Source: Parapontixanthobacter aurantiacus
GTDB lineage: Bacteria > Pseudomonadota > Alphaproteobacteria > Sphingomonadales > Sphingomonadaceae
Length of the DNA stretch: 64,000 nt
Assembly (NCBI RefSeq): GCF_009827635.1
Contig: NZ_WTYW01000001.1
Coordinates: forward strand, 1,382,001 to 1,446,000
Reading direction: 5' to 3'
Position 1 is the first letter of the stretch; every line of letters starts with the position of its first letter. The position numbers and the translations under genes are program-made. Shown one piece after another: positions 9,396-18,887 of this stretch. The notes under the pieces were generated by a model. It made no database searches. It worked only from the letters and a program-made list of their open reading frames with translations, and had not been told where the DNA came from.

Positions 9396-10655
9396 ATGGG
9401 CAATAAACCCGTCAGGCGGCATCTGCTCGACCGTTCGCCGCGCGTCGACCGATTGAATGCGCTGATCGCGAAGGGGTTCGAGCGCGGCTGGCTGTTCGTT
9501 CCCGACCTGTCGCCCGAGGCGATCTGGAAAGCCGGCGCCAAGGGACATGATCCGGCGGACGAACATTCGGGTCGCCTGCCGGAAGACGTCGCCGATTTCC
9601 GCCTCCGCCTCGACCGGCTGTGCGAGGCCTTGTCCAGCGAAGCGGCACTCAATCCGCTCGGACAGGTCTTCGCATGGGGCCAGCTGACCCGCATCGTCGC
9701 GCAGCGTCACCGACTGGGGGCTTATTGGCGCAAGCACCCGGAAGTCCTCGAAACGCAGCTTGCTCCGCCGATTGTCGTCGTCGGCCAGATGCGCGCCGGG
9801 ACGACGCGGATACACCGCCTGCTGGCCGCCGATCCGGCCCATTGCGCGACGCGCTTCTGCGACAGCTGGAACCCTGCCCCGCAATCGCCCGACCTGCGGC
9901 CCATGAAAAGTGCCGCCGCCCTCGCCTTCGCGCATTGGCTCAATCCATGGCTGGAGACGATCCATCCCTTCGGAGCCAGCCGCGCGGACGAGGAACTGGG
10001 CTGGCTTGCCGCCGCCCTCGATCATTGCGCCGCCGAAGCGCAATGGCGCATTCCCTCCTTCACGGCGTTTTCGGAAAATCGCGACCCCCTGCCCGTCTAT
10101 CGCGAATTTGCGCGTATCCTGCGTACCGACGCGGCCCATTGTGGCAATGCGGGCAGGCCGCGAGTCATGAAGACCCCGCAATTCGCCGAGGATCTGCCAA
10201 GCCTCTTCGCGGTGCTGCCCGAAGCGCGCATCGTCGTTGCTCGCCGCTCCAGCGAGGACGTTCTGGAAAGCGCGGTATCGCTGGTGGCGAACCAGATGGC
10301 CATGCAGACCGATGCCGCCGAAGAAGCGGCCTTACGCGCCGAATGGCAACGCAAGATCGCTCTTCGCGAGGAAAGGGCCGATGCGGCGCTGCGGACCTTC
10401 AGCGGTCGGGTGGCGGAGGTCGATTTCGCGGCGCTGGGCGAAGACTGGCAAAGCGCGATTGCGGATGTCTACGACGCACTTGGACTGACGCTCGACGACG
10501 CGGCGCGGCAGGCGATGGCGCGGGAAATGCTCAAGGGTAAGAACGGGGCGCATCGTCGCCACCGCTCGCAATGGCGGCAGTTTGCGCGCGCTGCGCGGCC
10601 TACGTTTGGACCGGCGGGCGGAAATGGTCTCGGGGCGCAAGGGAACGCGCGATAG
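9396..10655 (+). CDS. Sulfotransferase-family protein
   Basis: This is a 419-aa protein of the PAPS-dependent sulfotransferase family. The 5'-phosphosulfate loop appears as VVVGQMRAGTTRIHRLL (about residues 129-145), and a 3'-phosphate-like VARRSSEDVLES block lies near residue 285. The acceptor is unknown; a lipid, a steroid-like molecule or a protein tyrosine are all possible. The ATG is one base after the purN stop, so the gene is probably the third gene of the purMN operon. Its last 56 bases overlap the convergent NTF2-like gene. The C-terminus is basic and glycine-rich. Confidence 0.8.
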   Translation: MGNKPVRRHLLDRSPRVDRLNALIAKGFERGWLFVPDLSPEAIWKAGAKGHDPADEHSGRLPEDVADFRLRLDRLCEALSSEAALNPLGQVFAWGQLTRIVAQRHRLGAYWRKHPEVLETQLAPPIVVVGQMRAGTTRIHRLLAADPAHCATRFCDSWNPAPQSPDLRPMKSAAALAFAHWLNPWLETIHPFGASRADEELGWLAAALDHCAAEAQWRIPSFTAFSENRDPLPVYREFARILRTDAAHCGNAGRPRVMKTPQFAEDLPSLFAVLPEARIVVARRSSEDVLESAVSLVANQMAMQTDAAEEAALRAEWQRKIALREERADAALRTFSGRVAEVDFAALGEDWQSAIADVYDALGLTLDDAARQAMAREMLKGKNGAHRRHRSQWRQFARAARPTFGPAGGNGLGAQGNAR

Positions 10656-11013
10656 GGGCGGCCTTGCCGTCGGCAAAACTCTGCCAGAAGACGAGGCGCT
10701 GATGCTCGACACGGGTGCGCCACAGGCTGTCATGGAGAAGATCGGGATCGTCGGCTTCAACCGAGCCCCGGATCAGAACGGCACCTCTGAACTCCGCGAT
10801 TTCCGTCGGTATGAGGCGAAAACGCGGCTCGATCTCGAAGAACCGGCGCATGACCTTTGCAAGGACGTTCACGCCGCTGATCGCATCGCCTTGGCTGTCG
10901 ACGAAACAGGCATGGGGCGCAACGAAGGCGAGCATACCTTCGACGTCATGCGCATTCATCGCGGTAATGTAGCGCTCGATGGCCCGCTTCGAGGTTTGAA
11001 AGAACATGGACAT
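10600..11013 (-). CDS. SnoaL/NTF2-like small protein
   Basis: This 137-aa protein has the alpha+beta cone-fold signature of nuclear-transport-factor-2-like proteins: a helix with YITAMNAHDVEGMLAF, then FVDSQGDAISG, and a later RVEHQRLVFWQSFADGK strand. Members include isomerases, hydrolases and binding proteins, so the function is open. ATG 11013 is used; the longer frame from 11085 would add an arginine-rich segment with no family match. The 3' end overlaps the convergent sulfotransferase gene by 56 bases. Confidence 0.7.
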   Translation of the reverse strand: MSMFFQTSKRAIERYITAMNAHDVEGMLAFVAPHACFVDSQGDAISGVNVLAKVMRRFFEIEPRFRLIPTEIAEFRGAVLIRGSVEADDPDLLHDSLWRTRVEHQRLVFWQSFADGKAAPIARSLAPRDHFRPPVQT

Positions 11014-11102
11014 CGCGGAAAGCCATGTACCGCAGAACGAGAAAGGGCGCGAACGAAAAGCGAACCGTCCGCGCCCCATCTTCACAAAGATTATTTTGGT
11101 CC

Positions 11103-11525
11103 TCAGCCGACGATTTCGTCCTCGTCGAAGAAATAGGCGATCTCGGTCGCCGCATTTTCTTCGCTGTCGCTGCCGTGGACGGAGTTCGCCTCGATGCTTT
11201 CCGCATATTCCTTGCGGATCGTTCCGGCATCGGCGTTCTCGGGATTGGTCGCGCCCATTACGTCGCGGTTGCGCTTCACCGCATCCTCGCCCTCGAGCAC
11301 CTGGACGACGACCGGACCGCTGACCATGAAGTCGACGAGGTCGTTGAAGAAGGGGCGCTCCTTGTGGACAGCGTAGAACCCCTCTGCCTGCTCTCGCGAC
11401 ATCTGGATGCGCTTGGATGCGACGACGCGAAGGCCGGCTTCTTCCAGCATCTTGGTGACGGCGCCGGTCAGGTTGCGGCGCGTTGCATCGGGCTTGATGA
11501 TCGAGAATGTGCGGGTGACCGCCAT
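11103..11525 (-). CDS. ndk: Nucleoside diphosphate kinase
   Basis: Ndk transfers the gamma-phosphate of ATP to other nucleoside diphosphates through a phospho-histidine. The 140-aa protein has the [11 protein letters not shown]-terminal motif, the RNVMG-type loop (RDVMGATNP) and the active-site His in NSVHGSDS. The length is normal for the family. ATG 11525 is chosen because the 28 residues encoded upstream are not conserved in type. It is preceded by a 138-bp gap after holC and is probably transcribed on its own. Confidence 0.97.
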   Translation of the reverse strand: MAVTRTFSIIKPDATRRNLTGAVTKMLEEAGLRVVASKRIQMSREQAEGFYAVHKERPFFNDLVDFMVSGPVVVQVLEGEDAVKRNRDVMGATNPENADAGTIRKEYAESIEANSVHGSDSEENAATEIAYFFDEDEIVG

Positions 11526-11663
11526 GAGAAAATCCTTGAGATTGTGGTGGGAAAATGATCGCGATTGTCGTGACGAAGCGCCCCTAGCTTTTCGGCGCGC
11601 GTGAAACAAGGTTTGCCAACGCTTGCCCCCGCCTTGGTGCAGCTAGACCCCTTCTAGGTATCC

Positions 11664-12101
11664 TTATGCGCCCTCCGCCCAACTGCCGTTTTCCCGCTGC
11701 TTGAAGATGTGTAATTCACGGTTTTCTGCGGCTTTCAGGGTCTTCCAAAGGTTGCGCGCATCGTTAGTGGCCGCTTCGTCGAACAGGAGGAGGCAACGCT
11801 CGAAACGGCTGGCCTCCTCGCTCCAGATGCCGTCCGCGACGAGCACGATGGACGCGCCGTTGGGAGCCTCGAACCCGCCGGAAACGAGGATCGGCTGGCG
11901 CGCATCATGCGGCCCTCCCGCCTCGCCATTGGCAAGGAATTCGCCCGGAACCTCCCACAAGGCACGCGAAATTTCCTGTCTCTTTTCAGCATTTTGCGCG
12001 ACGATGAGGAGGCGCGATCCGGTCTGGACGACCTTGCGCGCTAGCATCGCCGCCACCGCCTCCACCGGGTCGCGCGAAAGCTGATAGAAATCAATCCGCA
12101 T
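11664..12101 (-). CDS. holC: DNA polymerase III subunit chi
   Basis: HolC links the clamp-loader psi subunit to single-strand binding protein at the replication fork. The 145-aa protein begins MRIDFYQLSRDPVEAV and contains the SRLLIVAQNAEKRQEIS and LLLFDEAATNDARNLWKTLK regions seen in chi. Its start codon overlaps the stop of the DUF2256 gene (TGATG), so translation is coupled. The pepA-holC order is common in proteobacteria and supports the call. Confidence 0.9.
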   Translation of the reverse strand: MRIDFYQLSRDPVEAVAAMLARKVVQTGSRLLIVAQNAEKRQEISRALWEVPGEFLANGEAGGPHDARQPILVSGGFEAPNGASIVLVADGIWSEEASRFERCLLLFDEAATNDARNLWKTLKAAENRELHIFKQRENGSWAEGA

Positions 12102-12283
12102 CAGTTGGCGCTCTCAGTCTCGGCATTAGCGCCGGCAGGCAAACCCTTGTTCCGGCGGCATTTTTCCGAGCAATAGCGCACGTCGCCCCAATCCCTCGCC
12201 CATTTCTTCCGCCAGGCGAATTGGAGCCCACATGTGGCGCAGATCTTGGTCGGCAGATCGCCCTTGCGACGCATCTTCGCCAT
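12101..12283 (-). CDS. DUF2256 zinc-ribbon small protein
   Basis: This is a 60-aa protein with CATC and CSEKC metal-binding knuckles separated by 19 residues, so it probably binds one zinc ion. The spacer is rich in Trp, Arg and Lys (FAWRKKWARDWGDV), typical of DUF2256; its function is unknown. It sits 32 bp after pepA and overlaps the holC start by one base, so the three genes form one transcription unit. Confidence 0.85.
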   Translation of the reverse strand: MAKMRRKGDLPTKICATCGLQFAWRKKWARDWGDVRYCSEKCRRNKGLPAGANAETESAN

Positions 12284-12315
12284 GACCCTGCGCCCCCTTC
12301 CTGTGCGGACCTCGC

Positions 12316-13776
12316 TTATTTCTCTGCGAAATCAGCGATATACTGGTCCATCAGTCGCACGCCGAAGCCCGTTGCGCCCTTGTCCCAGGTGGCGCCGGGC
12401 TTCTCGTCCCACACCATTCCGGCGATGTCGCAATGCGCCCAGGGCGTGCCGTCCTCGATGAAGCGCGCCAGGAACTGCGCCGCCGTGATCGATCCGGCAT
12501 CGCGCGGCCCGACGTTCTTCATGTCGGCGATCGGCGAGTTGATGAGCTTGTCGTAAGCGGGACCGATGGGCAGGCGCCACATCTCGTCGCCGCTTCTCTT
12601 GCCCGCCGCGAGAATATCGGTGGCAAGTTCGTCATTATTCGCGAACAGGCCGCCATGCTCGCGCCCGAGCGAGATGATGATGGCGCCGGTCAGCGTCGCG
12701 AAATCGACGATGAGGCGCGGATTGAACTTCTTCTGCGTCCAGTGCAGCGCGTCGCACAGGACGAGCCTTCCCTCGGCATCGGTATTGAGGACTTCGATCG
12801 TCTGACCCGACATGGACGTCACCACGTCGCCCGGCCGCTGCGCGTTGCCGTCGGGCATGTTCTCGACGAGACCGACCACGCCGACCACGTTCGCCTTCGC
12901 CTTGCGCTTCGTCAGGGCGAGCATCGCGCCCGCAACCGCGCCTGCACCGCCCATATCCCACTTCATGTCGCCCATGCCGGGACCGGGCTTCAGCGAAATG
13001 CCCCCGGTGTCGAAGGTCACGCCCTTGCCGACGAAAGCGACCGGCTGCTCGCCTTCTTCGCCGCCGTTCCAGCGGATGGCGAGGATGTAGCTGTCGCGCT
13101 CAGACCCCTGGCCAACGCCGAGCAGTGCGCCCATGCCGAGCTCTTCCATCTGCGCCTCATCCAGCACTACCAGCTCTGCGCCCGTTCCCGCGAACCTTTC
13201 CTTGCAGCGAGCGACGAAACTTTCCGGATAGATGATGTTCGCCGGTTCGGTGACCAGTTCACGGGTGAATTCGACGCCTTCCGCGACGGCTTCGCTGCGC
13301 TGCCATGCGTCCTCGATGCCCTCAGGTGCGCCGACGACATGGACCGTTTCCAGCGTGACGCGTTGATCGTCCTTCAGCTTCGTGCGGTAATTGTCGAGGT
13401 GCCAGGCGCGCAGCCGGATGCCCATGACGACCGCTGCCGCCTCTTCGGCGGAAAGGTTCGAACCGGATACGTCGAGCGCCATTTCCTTCTCGCCGGAGCG
13501 CAGGAACTTCGCCGTCAGCGCAGCCCCCGCCTTTTCCAGATTGGCGATGCGTTTTTCGCTTTCCGGCTCGCCAACTCCTGCAAGCGCAAGGCGGCGCGTC
13601 TTGCCGCCGCGTTCGACGAAACTTTCGAAAACCCGTCCGACCTGCCCCTTAAAGCGCGCGGCGTCCGCCCCGTCCCGGATTGTCGCCTCCATTCCATCAG
13701 GCAGCTTGCCTTGATCGACAACTTGCGCAAGAAGCCGCGCTTCCGTGGGAAGGTCTTGGGTAAAGTGAATCTGCAT
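12316..13776 (-). CDS. pepA: Leucyl aminopeptidase, M17 family
   Basis: PepA is a two-metal cytoplasmic aminopeptidase that removes N-terminal residues from peptides; some members also bind DNA. The 486-aa protein has the M17 signature NTDAEGRL, the metal-binding Lys and Asp in VGKGVTFDTGG, and the conserved DMGGAGAV and YPPLTSPG-like regions. AGGAG lies five bases ahead of the ATG. It is divergent from lptD with 90 bp between starts and heads the pepA-DUF2256-holC unit. Confidence 0.95.
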   Translation of the reverse strand: MQIHFTQDLPTEARLLAQVVDQGKLPDGMEATIRDGADAARFKGQVGRVFESFVERGGKTRRLALAGVGEPESEKRIANLEKAGAALTAKFLRSGEKEMALDVSGSNLSAEEAAAVVMGIRLRAWHLDNYRTKLKDDQRVTLETVHVVGAPEGIEDAWQRSEAVAEGVEFTRELVTEPANIIYPESFVARCKERFAGTGAELVVLDEAQMEELGMGALLGVGQGSERDSYILAIRWNGGEEGEQPVAFVGKGVTFDTGGISLKPGPGMGDMKWDMGGAGAVAGAMLALTKRKAKANVVGVVGLVENMPDGNAQRPGDVVTSMSGQTIEVLNTDAEGRLVLCDALHWTQKKFNPRLIVDFATLTGAIIISLGREHGGLFANNDELATDILAAGKRSGDEMWRLPIGPAYDKLINSPIADMKNVGPRDAGSITAAQFLARFIEDGTPWAHCDIAGMVWDEKPGATWDKGATGFGVRLMDQYIADFAEK

Positions 13777-13866
13777 GAAAACTCCTGGGAGGTGGGTCGT
13801 CGCGTGGACCCGGTCATGCAGGCCCGCACTTCGATGGAACTGACGGCGTTAGACAGGGCAGTTAAG

Positions 13867-16233
13867 ATGCACGCGTTCGATAAGCAAGCATCGGCGCGGC
13901 TCGGTGCAGGCTTCGCCGCTTCAACCGCGATCCTCTCCGTCTTGCTGTCCGCACCCGCCGCCGCGCAAAGTGGACCTGCGCCCGGCATTCCGACCGCGGA
14001 AGAACAGGTCGACATTCCCCCGCCCGTACCCGACGAGCCTCTTGCACCAGTCGATCCGGAATTCTTCGAACCGGAACCCGCGCCCGCCACGGATCCCGAT
14101 GAACCGACCGGGGAAGCGAGCCGCGCAATCGACTTCGAGGCCGATGCTCTCGAATACGATCAGTCGAGCGACACCATCACGGCGAGCGGCAACGTCATCT
14201 TGCGCAGTGAGGATCAGTCGCTGCGCGCCGACAGCGTCCGCTGGAACCGCCAGACCGGCGATATCGTCGCAGACGGCAACGTGCGGCTGGTCGACGAGTT
14301 AGGCAACCAGCTCTATTCCGATTCGCTGCTGCTCGACGACGAGTTCGAGGCAGGTGCCATGGACAATCTTCTGCTCGCCCTTGCGCAGGGCGGCAGGCTG
14401 GCAGCGGCCGAGGGACGCCGCGGCGAAGACGGCGCGATCATCCTCGAACGCGCAGCGTACAGCGCCTGTGCCGTGATCGACGCGGAAGGCTGCGAGAAGA
14501 GCCCGAGCTGGCGAATTACCGCCGAACGCGTCGTCTACGACACGGTAAACGACACGGTGAAGTTCAGGGGCGCTTATCTCGAACTGTTCGGGGCGCGCGT
14601 CCTGCCCCTTCCCGGCCTAGCGATCCGCACCGATGGCGAAGCCGCCTCCGGCTTCCTCGCGCCGAACCTGCGCGTATCGCAAGTGAACGGCTTGGAGGTG
14701 AACGGCAGCTATTACTGGCGCCTTGCCGATAATCGTGACCTGACCTTGGGTGCCTATGCCTTTACCGAGGCACCGCCGATGGTTTCGGGCCAGTGGCGGC
14801 ATCTGCTCGACAAGGGCGCGTACCAGATCACCGGTTACCTGACGAGCAGCCGGCGGATCGGCGGCATCAACGGCTTCAATCAGGAACCGACCAGCGAACG
14901 CGATATTCGCGGCTACATCTTTGCGAACGGGCAGTACCAGTTTTCCCCGGAATGGAGCCTTTCCGCATCGATCCGCCGCGCGAGCGACCGTACGTTTCTG
15001 CGCCGCTACGACATCACGCGCGAGGACCGGCTGCGCTCGACCTTCGAACTCGCCCGCGTCGACGATACGTCTTATTTCGCACTGACCGGCTGGGAAACGC
15101 AGACGCTGCGACTGAATGCGCCGCAGGGCGAGGTGCCGGTGGCACTGCCGATCATCGACTATCGCAAGCGGCTGGCCGACCCGATTGCAGGCGGGACGGT
15201 GCAGTTGCAGGCCAACACCCTCGCCATTTCGCGCGAAGTGGGACAGGATACGCAGCGCGCCTTCGCGAAGGCGCAATGGGACCGGCGCAGCATTACCGCG
15301 GGCGGTCAGGTTCTCACCCTCTCTGTTCTCGGTCGGGCGGACGTTTATCATACCGACGACGTTTCCCTGACCGAGACGGTGCAGTTTCGCGGGAACGAAG
15401 GGTGGGAAGCCCGAGCTTTCGGTCTCGGCGCGGTCGATCTCGAATGGCCGCTCGTCGGTCGCGCATTCGGCGGGACGCAGGTGCTGACCCCCCGTGTGCA
15501 GGTAGTCGCCAGCACGCCGATCCGCAATCTCGCCTTCCCCAACGAGGATGCCCGCGCCTTCGACCTCGAAGATTCGAACCTCTTCGCCTTGAACCGCTTT
15601 CCCGGATACGACCGGATCGAGGAGAGCATTCGCGTGACCTACGGGCTCGACTGGGAATTGCGGCGGCCGGGGTGGGAAATCCTCGCCACGATCGGACAGT
15701 CGATCAGGGCGGACGAGGAACCGGGCTTTCTCGTCGACGGGACGGGCATTTACGACCGCGTCTCGGACATCGTCGGGCGTACCCGCGTGCGTTATCGCGA
15801 CTTCCTCAGCTTCACCCACCGTTATCGCATCGACAAGGACGACTTCGCGCTGCGGCGCAACGAGATCGACGCGACGATCGGGTCGCGCCGGACCTATGCC
15901 GAGGTCGGTTATCTACGGCTCGACCGCGACATCGACGTTACCGTGGAAGATCTCGACGATCGCGAAGAGCTGCGCTTTGCGGGCCGGGTCGCATTTGCCG
16001 ATTACTGGTCGGTATTCGCGGCAGGGATCGTCAATCTCACCGATGCGGAAGAAGACCCGACCCTGACCTCCGACGGGTTCGACCCGATCCGCACGCGCCT
16101 TGGCATAGCCTATGAGGACGATTGTCTCGAGATCGGCCTTACCTGGCGGCGCGACTTCATCACTGCGGGCGATGCCGTGAGCGGCAATACGTTCCAGTTG
16201 AACTTTTCGCTCAAGAATCTCGGTTTCCGGTGA
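13867..16233 (+). CDS. lptD: LPS-assembly outer-membrane protein LptD
   Basis: LptD forms, with LptE, the outer-membrane translocon that inserts LPS into the outer leaflet. The 788-aa precursor has a signal peptide (ASTAILSVLLSAPAAAQ), a proline- and acid-rich linker to about residue 90, an OstA/LptA-like jellyroll (YDQSSDTITASGNV, SLRADSV) and a long C-terminal beta-barrel. Two cysteines near residue 200 (YSACAVIDAEGCEK) may form the periplasmic disulfide. ATG 13867 is chosen for the signal peptide although the frame is open far upstream opposite pepA. It heads lptD-surA-pdxA-rsmA. Confidence 0.95.
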   Translation: MHAFDKQASARLGAGFAASTAILSVLLSAPAAAQSGPAPGIPTAEEQVDIPPPVPDEPLAPVDPEFFEPEPAPATDPDEPTGEASRAIDFEADALEYDQSSDTITASGNVILRSEDQSLRADSVRWNRQTGDIVADGNVRLVDELGNQLYSDSLLLDDEFEAGAMDNLLLALAQGGRLAAAEGRRGEDGAIILERAAYSACAVIDAEGCEKSPSWRITAERVVYDTVNDTVKFRGAYLELFGARVLPLPGLAIRTDGEAASGFLAPNLRVSQVNGLEVNGSYYWRLADNRDLTLGAYAFTEAPPMVSGQWRHLLDKGAYQITGYLTSSRRIGGINGFNQEPTSERDIRGYIFANGQYQFSPEWSLSASIRRASDRTFLRRYDITREDRLRSTFELARVDDTSYFALTGWETQTLRLNAPQGEVPVALPIIDYRKRLADPIAGGTVQLQANTLAISREVGQDTQRAFAKAQWDRRSITAGGQVLTLSVLGRADVYHTDDVSLTETVQFRGNEGWEARAFGLGAVDLEWPLVGRAFGGTQVLTPRVQVVASTPIRNLAFPNEDARAFDLEDSNLFALNRFPGYDRIEESIRVTYGLDWELRRPGWEILATIGQSIRADEEPGFLVDGTGIYDRVSDIVGRTRVRYRDFLSFTHRYRIDKDDFALRRNEIDATIGSRRTYAEVGYLRLDRDIDVTVEDLDDREELRFAGRVAFADYWSVFAAGIVNLTDAEEDPTLTSDGFDPIRTRLGIAYEDDCLEIGLTWRRDFITAGDAVSGNTFQLNFSLKNLGFR

Positions 16234-16418
16234 ACGCCGCCGGATTGGCATGATCCGCATTTGCCGTTATGGGCGATGCGCATCGGGCGGTTCGCACAGG
16301 GGGATCAGGCATCGCCACCGACCGGTATGGCGATCAGCTTTCGTTAAGGCCGATCGCGCCATTCGCCGGTCTTCATTCGCCCTCGCGGCCAGACATTCAT
16401 GAGTTGGACGATCATCGC

Positions 16419-17846
16419 GTGTTGAACAGTTTCTCGAAAAAAGCCTTCATTGCAGCCGTATTTGCAGGAACCGGCATGACGCTGGCGACGGGCCAGTCGC
16501 TGGCTCAGGCCGTCGCACCCGTCGCCGAAGCCACGACCCAAACGAACACTGAAGCGCCCGAAGCCACTATGCCCGAAGCTGCTTCGCCAGCTGCGCAAGC
16601 TGCCGATCCGCTCGGCCTTGGTGGCGAGGTCCGTTTGCTCGGGAACAGCGATCCCAACGTCCGGACCGCGACTGCCATCGTCAACGGGCAGGTGATCACG
16701 GGAACCGACATAGACCAGCGCGTGGCGCTGGTCACTGCGTCCTCCGAAGGGGAAATACAGCCCGACGAAATGGAACGGCTGCGGCAGCAGGTATTGCGCA
16801 ACCTGATCGACGAGACCCTGCAGATACAGGCCGCCGAAGTGCAGGAACTGCCCGTCTCGGACGAGGAAGTGGAAGCAAGCTACCAGCGGCTCGCGCAGCA
16901 GAATTTCGGCGAAAGCCCGGAATCGATGGACACTTATCTGAGGCTGATCGGTTCTTCGCCCGCTTCGCTGAAGCGTCAGATCAAGGGCGAAATGGCCTGG
17001 TCGCGCCTCGTGCAGCGCAATGTCTCGCCCTTCGTCAACGTGTCTGCCGAGGAAGTGAACGAGCAGTTGCAGCGGCTCGAAAGTTCGCGCGGGACAGAGG
17101 AATACAGGCTCGGCGAAATCTATTTGTCGGCGACACCGCAGAATCGTGAAGCGGTCTTGCAGAACGCGCAGCGGATCATCGAGCAATTGCGGCAGGGCGG
17201 CAGCTTCGTTGCCTATGCAAGGCAGTTCTCCGAAGCATCGACGGCGGTCGTCGGCGGCGACCTCGGCTTCGTGCGGCTGGCGCAATTGCCTCAGGAAATC
17301 GCGAGCGTCGCTGCGACCCTGCAACCGGGGCAGCTGAACGGGCCGATCGAGATACCGGGCGGCTATTCGATCGTATATCTGATCGACAAGCGTCAGGTTC
17401 TGACGGCCGATCCCCGCGATGCGGTCCTGTCGCTGAAGCAGATCTCGATCTCCTTCGCACCGGGCGAAAGCCAGGCTTCGGCCGAAGAGCGCGTCCGGCG
17501 CTTCTCTGAAGGAGTGAAGGAAATCCGCGGTTGCGGCGATGCCGAACGCGCGGCGGCGGAACTCGGCGCATCCATTGTCAACAACGACCAGATCAACGCG
17601 CGAGCGCTTCCCGAAACGCTGCAGAGCATCCTCCTGGACTTGCAAATCGGACAGGTCACGCCGCCCTTCGGCACGGTCGAGGACGGTGTGCGTGTCCTCA
17701 TGTTGTGCGGACGCGACGATCCTGTCGCTGCGGAAGGACCGGATTTCGAAGCGGTCATGTCCCAGCTCGAAAACGAGCGCATCGGCAAGCGCGCGCAGCG
17801 TTACCTGCGCGACCTGCGCAACGATGCCTATGTCGAATATAATTGA
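16419..17846 (+). CDS. surA: Periplasmic peptidyl-prolyl isomerase / chaperone SurA
   Basis: SurA escorts unfolded outer-membrane proteins, including LptD, across the periplasm. The 475-aa protein has a signal peptide (AFIAAVFAGTGMTLATG), an N-terminal chaperone domain (IVNGQVITGTDIDQR) and one clear parvulin domain (GGSFVAYARQFSEASTAVVGGDLGFV). The second parvulin-like segment is degenerate. No ATG fits the signal peptide, so GTG 16419 or the adjacent TTG 16422 is the likely start. A gap of 185 bp separates it from lptD and may carry a second promoter. Confidence 0.9.
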   Translation: MLNSFSKKAFIAAVFAGTGMTLATGQSLAQAVAPVAEATTQTNTEAPEATMPEAASPAAQAADPLGLGGEVRLLGNSDPNVRTATAIVNGQVITGTDIDQRVALVTASSEGEIQPDEMERLRQQVLRNLIDETLQIQAAEVQELPVSDEEVEASYQRLAQQNFGESPESMDTYLRLIGSSPASLKRQIKGEMAWSRLVQRNVSPFVNVSAEEVNEQLQRLESSRGTEEYRLGEIYLSATPQNREAVLQNAQRIIEQLRQGGSFVAYARQFSEASTAVVGGDLGFVRLAQLPQEIASVAATLQPGQLNGPIEIPGGYSIVYLIDKRQVLTADPRDAVLSLKQISISFAPGESQASAEERVRRFSEGVKEIRGCGDAERAAAELGASIVNNDQINARALPETLQSILLDLQIGQVTPPFGTVEDGVRVLMLCGRDDPVAAEGPDFEAVMSQLENERIGKRAQRYLRDLRNDAYVEYN

Positions 17847-18859
17847 GTACTCCTGACGCCCAGCTTCTGGCCCTGACGATCGGCGATCCTGCCGGTATCG
17901 GGCCGGAACTGGTCGCCGAATGCTGGCGAGCCTGTCGCGAGGATCAGACTGCTCCCGCCCTGGTCGTAGTTGGTTCGAGCGAAACACTGAAAGCGGCCGC
18001 CCAAACACGCGGCTTTGCCCTTCCCTGTCGCAGCCTTGAAAGCGTGGCCGAGGCGCGGGACGTCTGGCCCGATGCCCTGCCAGTCCTCGAGCTAGGCTCA
18101 CCCGAATTCGCACCGGGCGAACCCTCAGCTGAAGGGGCCGAATTTGCTTTGCGGTCGCTGGAAACAGCAACGCGACTGGCGCTGGACAATGAAATCGCTG
18201 GCGTCGTCACCGCGCCGATCGCCAAGGACAATCTGGCAGCTGCGGGTTTTCGCTTCGCAGGACAGACGGAGTTCTTCGCCGGTGCGTGTGACATCGCCGA
18301 AGAGGATGCGGTCATGATGCTTGCCGGACCGCGCTTGCGCACCGTCCCGATGACGGTGCATTGCGCCTTGGCGGACGTGCCCCGGCGTCTTTCCGTGGAA
18401 ACAATCGTTCGCCGCAGCGTCATTGTCGCCGAGGCCTTTCAAACGGATTTCGGCATCGAGCGACCGCGGCTCGCGGTAGCGGGTCTCAATCCCCATGCGG
18501 GAGAGAATGGCCGATTCGGCGCGGAAGAGATCGAGATCATCGTGCCCGCCATTGCCGCGCTCAAAGAACGAGGTATCGACGTTTCCGGGCCGCATCCCGG
18601 CGATGCGCTGTTTACCCCGCGTGCGCGCGAAACCTACGACGTCGCGATCGCCATGTATCATGATCAAGCGCTCATTCCCCTCAAGGCACTCGACTTCGAC
18701 GAGGGCGTGAACGTCACTCTCGGCCTTCCGATCGTGCGGACCTCGCCCGATCATGGGACTGCCTTTTCAATCGCTGGAAAGAACCTCGCCGACCCCGGTG
18801 CCATGCTCGCGGCCGTGCGAATGGCGTCCCAGATCGCGGCGATCCGGCAGGCGCAGTAA
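17843..18859 (+). CDS. pdxA: 4-hydroxythreonine-4-phosphate dehydrogenase
   Basis: PdxA oxidises 4-phosphohydroxy-threonine in the DXP-dependent pyridoxal 5'-phosphate pathway. The 338-aa protein starts with [12 protein letters not shown] and carries the metal-binding histidines in [19 protein letters not shown] and [11 protein letters not shown]. The start is a TTG whose last two bases are part of the TGA stop of surA (TTGA), so translation is probably coupled by re-initiation. The position between surA and rsmA is the standard proteobacterial arrangement. Confidence 0.95.
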   Translation: MSTPDAQLLALTIGDPAGIGPELVAECWRACREDQTAPALVVVGSSETLKAAAQTRGFALPCRSLESVAEARDVWPDALPVLELGSPEFAPGEPSAEGAEFALRSLETATRLALDNEIAGVVTAPIAKDNLAAAGFRFAGQTEFFAGACDIAEEDAVMMLAGPRLRTVPMTVHCALADVPRRLSVETIVRRSVIVAEAFQTDFGIERPRLAVAGLNPHAGENGRFGAEEIEIIVPAIAALKERGIDVSGPHPGDALFTPRARETYDVAIAMYHDQALIPLKALDFDEGVNVTLGLPIVRTSPDHGTAFSIAGKNLADPGAMLAAVRMASQIAAIRQAQ

Positions 18860-18887
18860 TGACATTTTCGGCGTCGGGCGAGGTCGG

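Noticed and set aside
12433-13866. A 478-residue N-terminal extension of LptD
   Set aside because: It is antisense to pepA and would place the signal peptide deep inside the protein. The start is at 13867.
16399-16425. A tiny ATG frame (MSWTIIAC) just before surA, as a leader peptide
   Set aside because: It overlaps the surA start by a few bases and has no attenuator-like hairpins or codon pattern. It is more likely chance.
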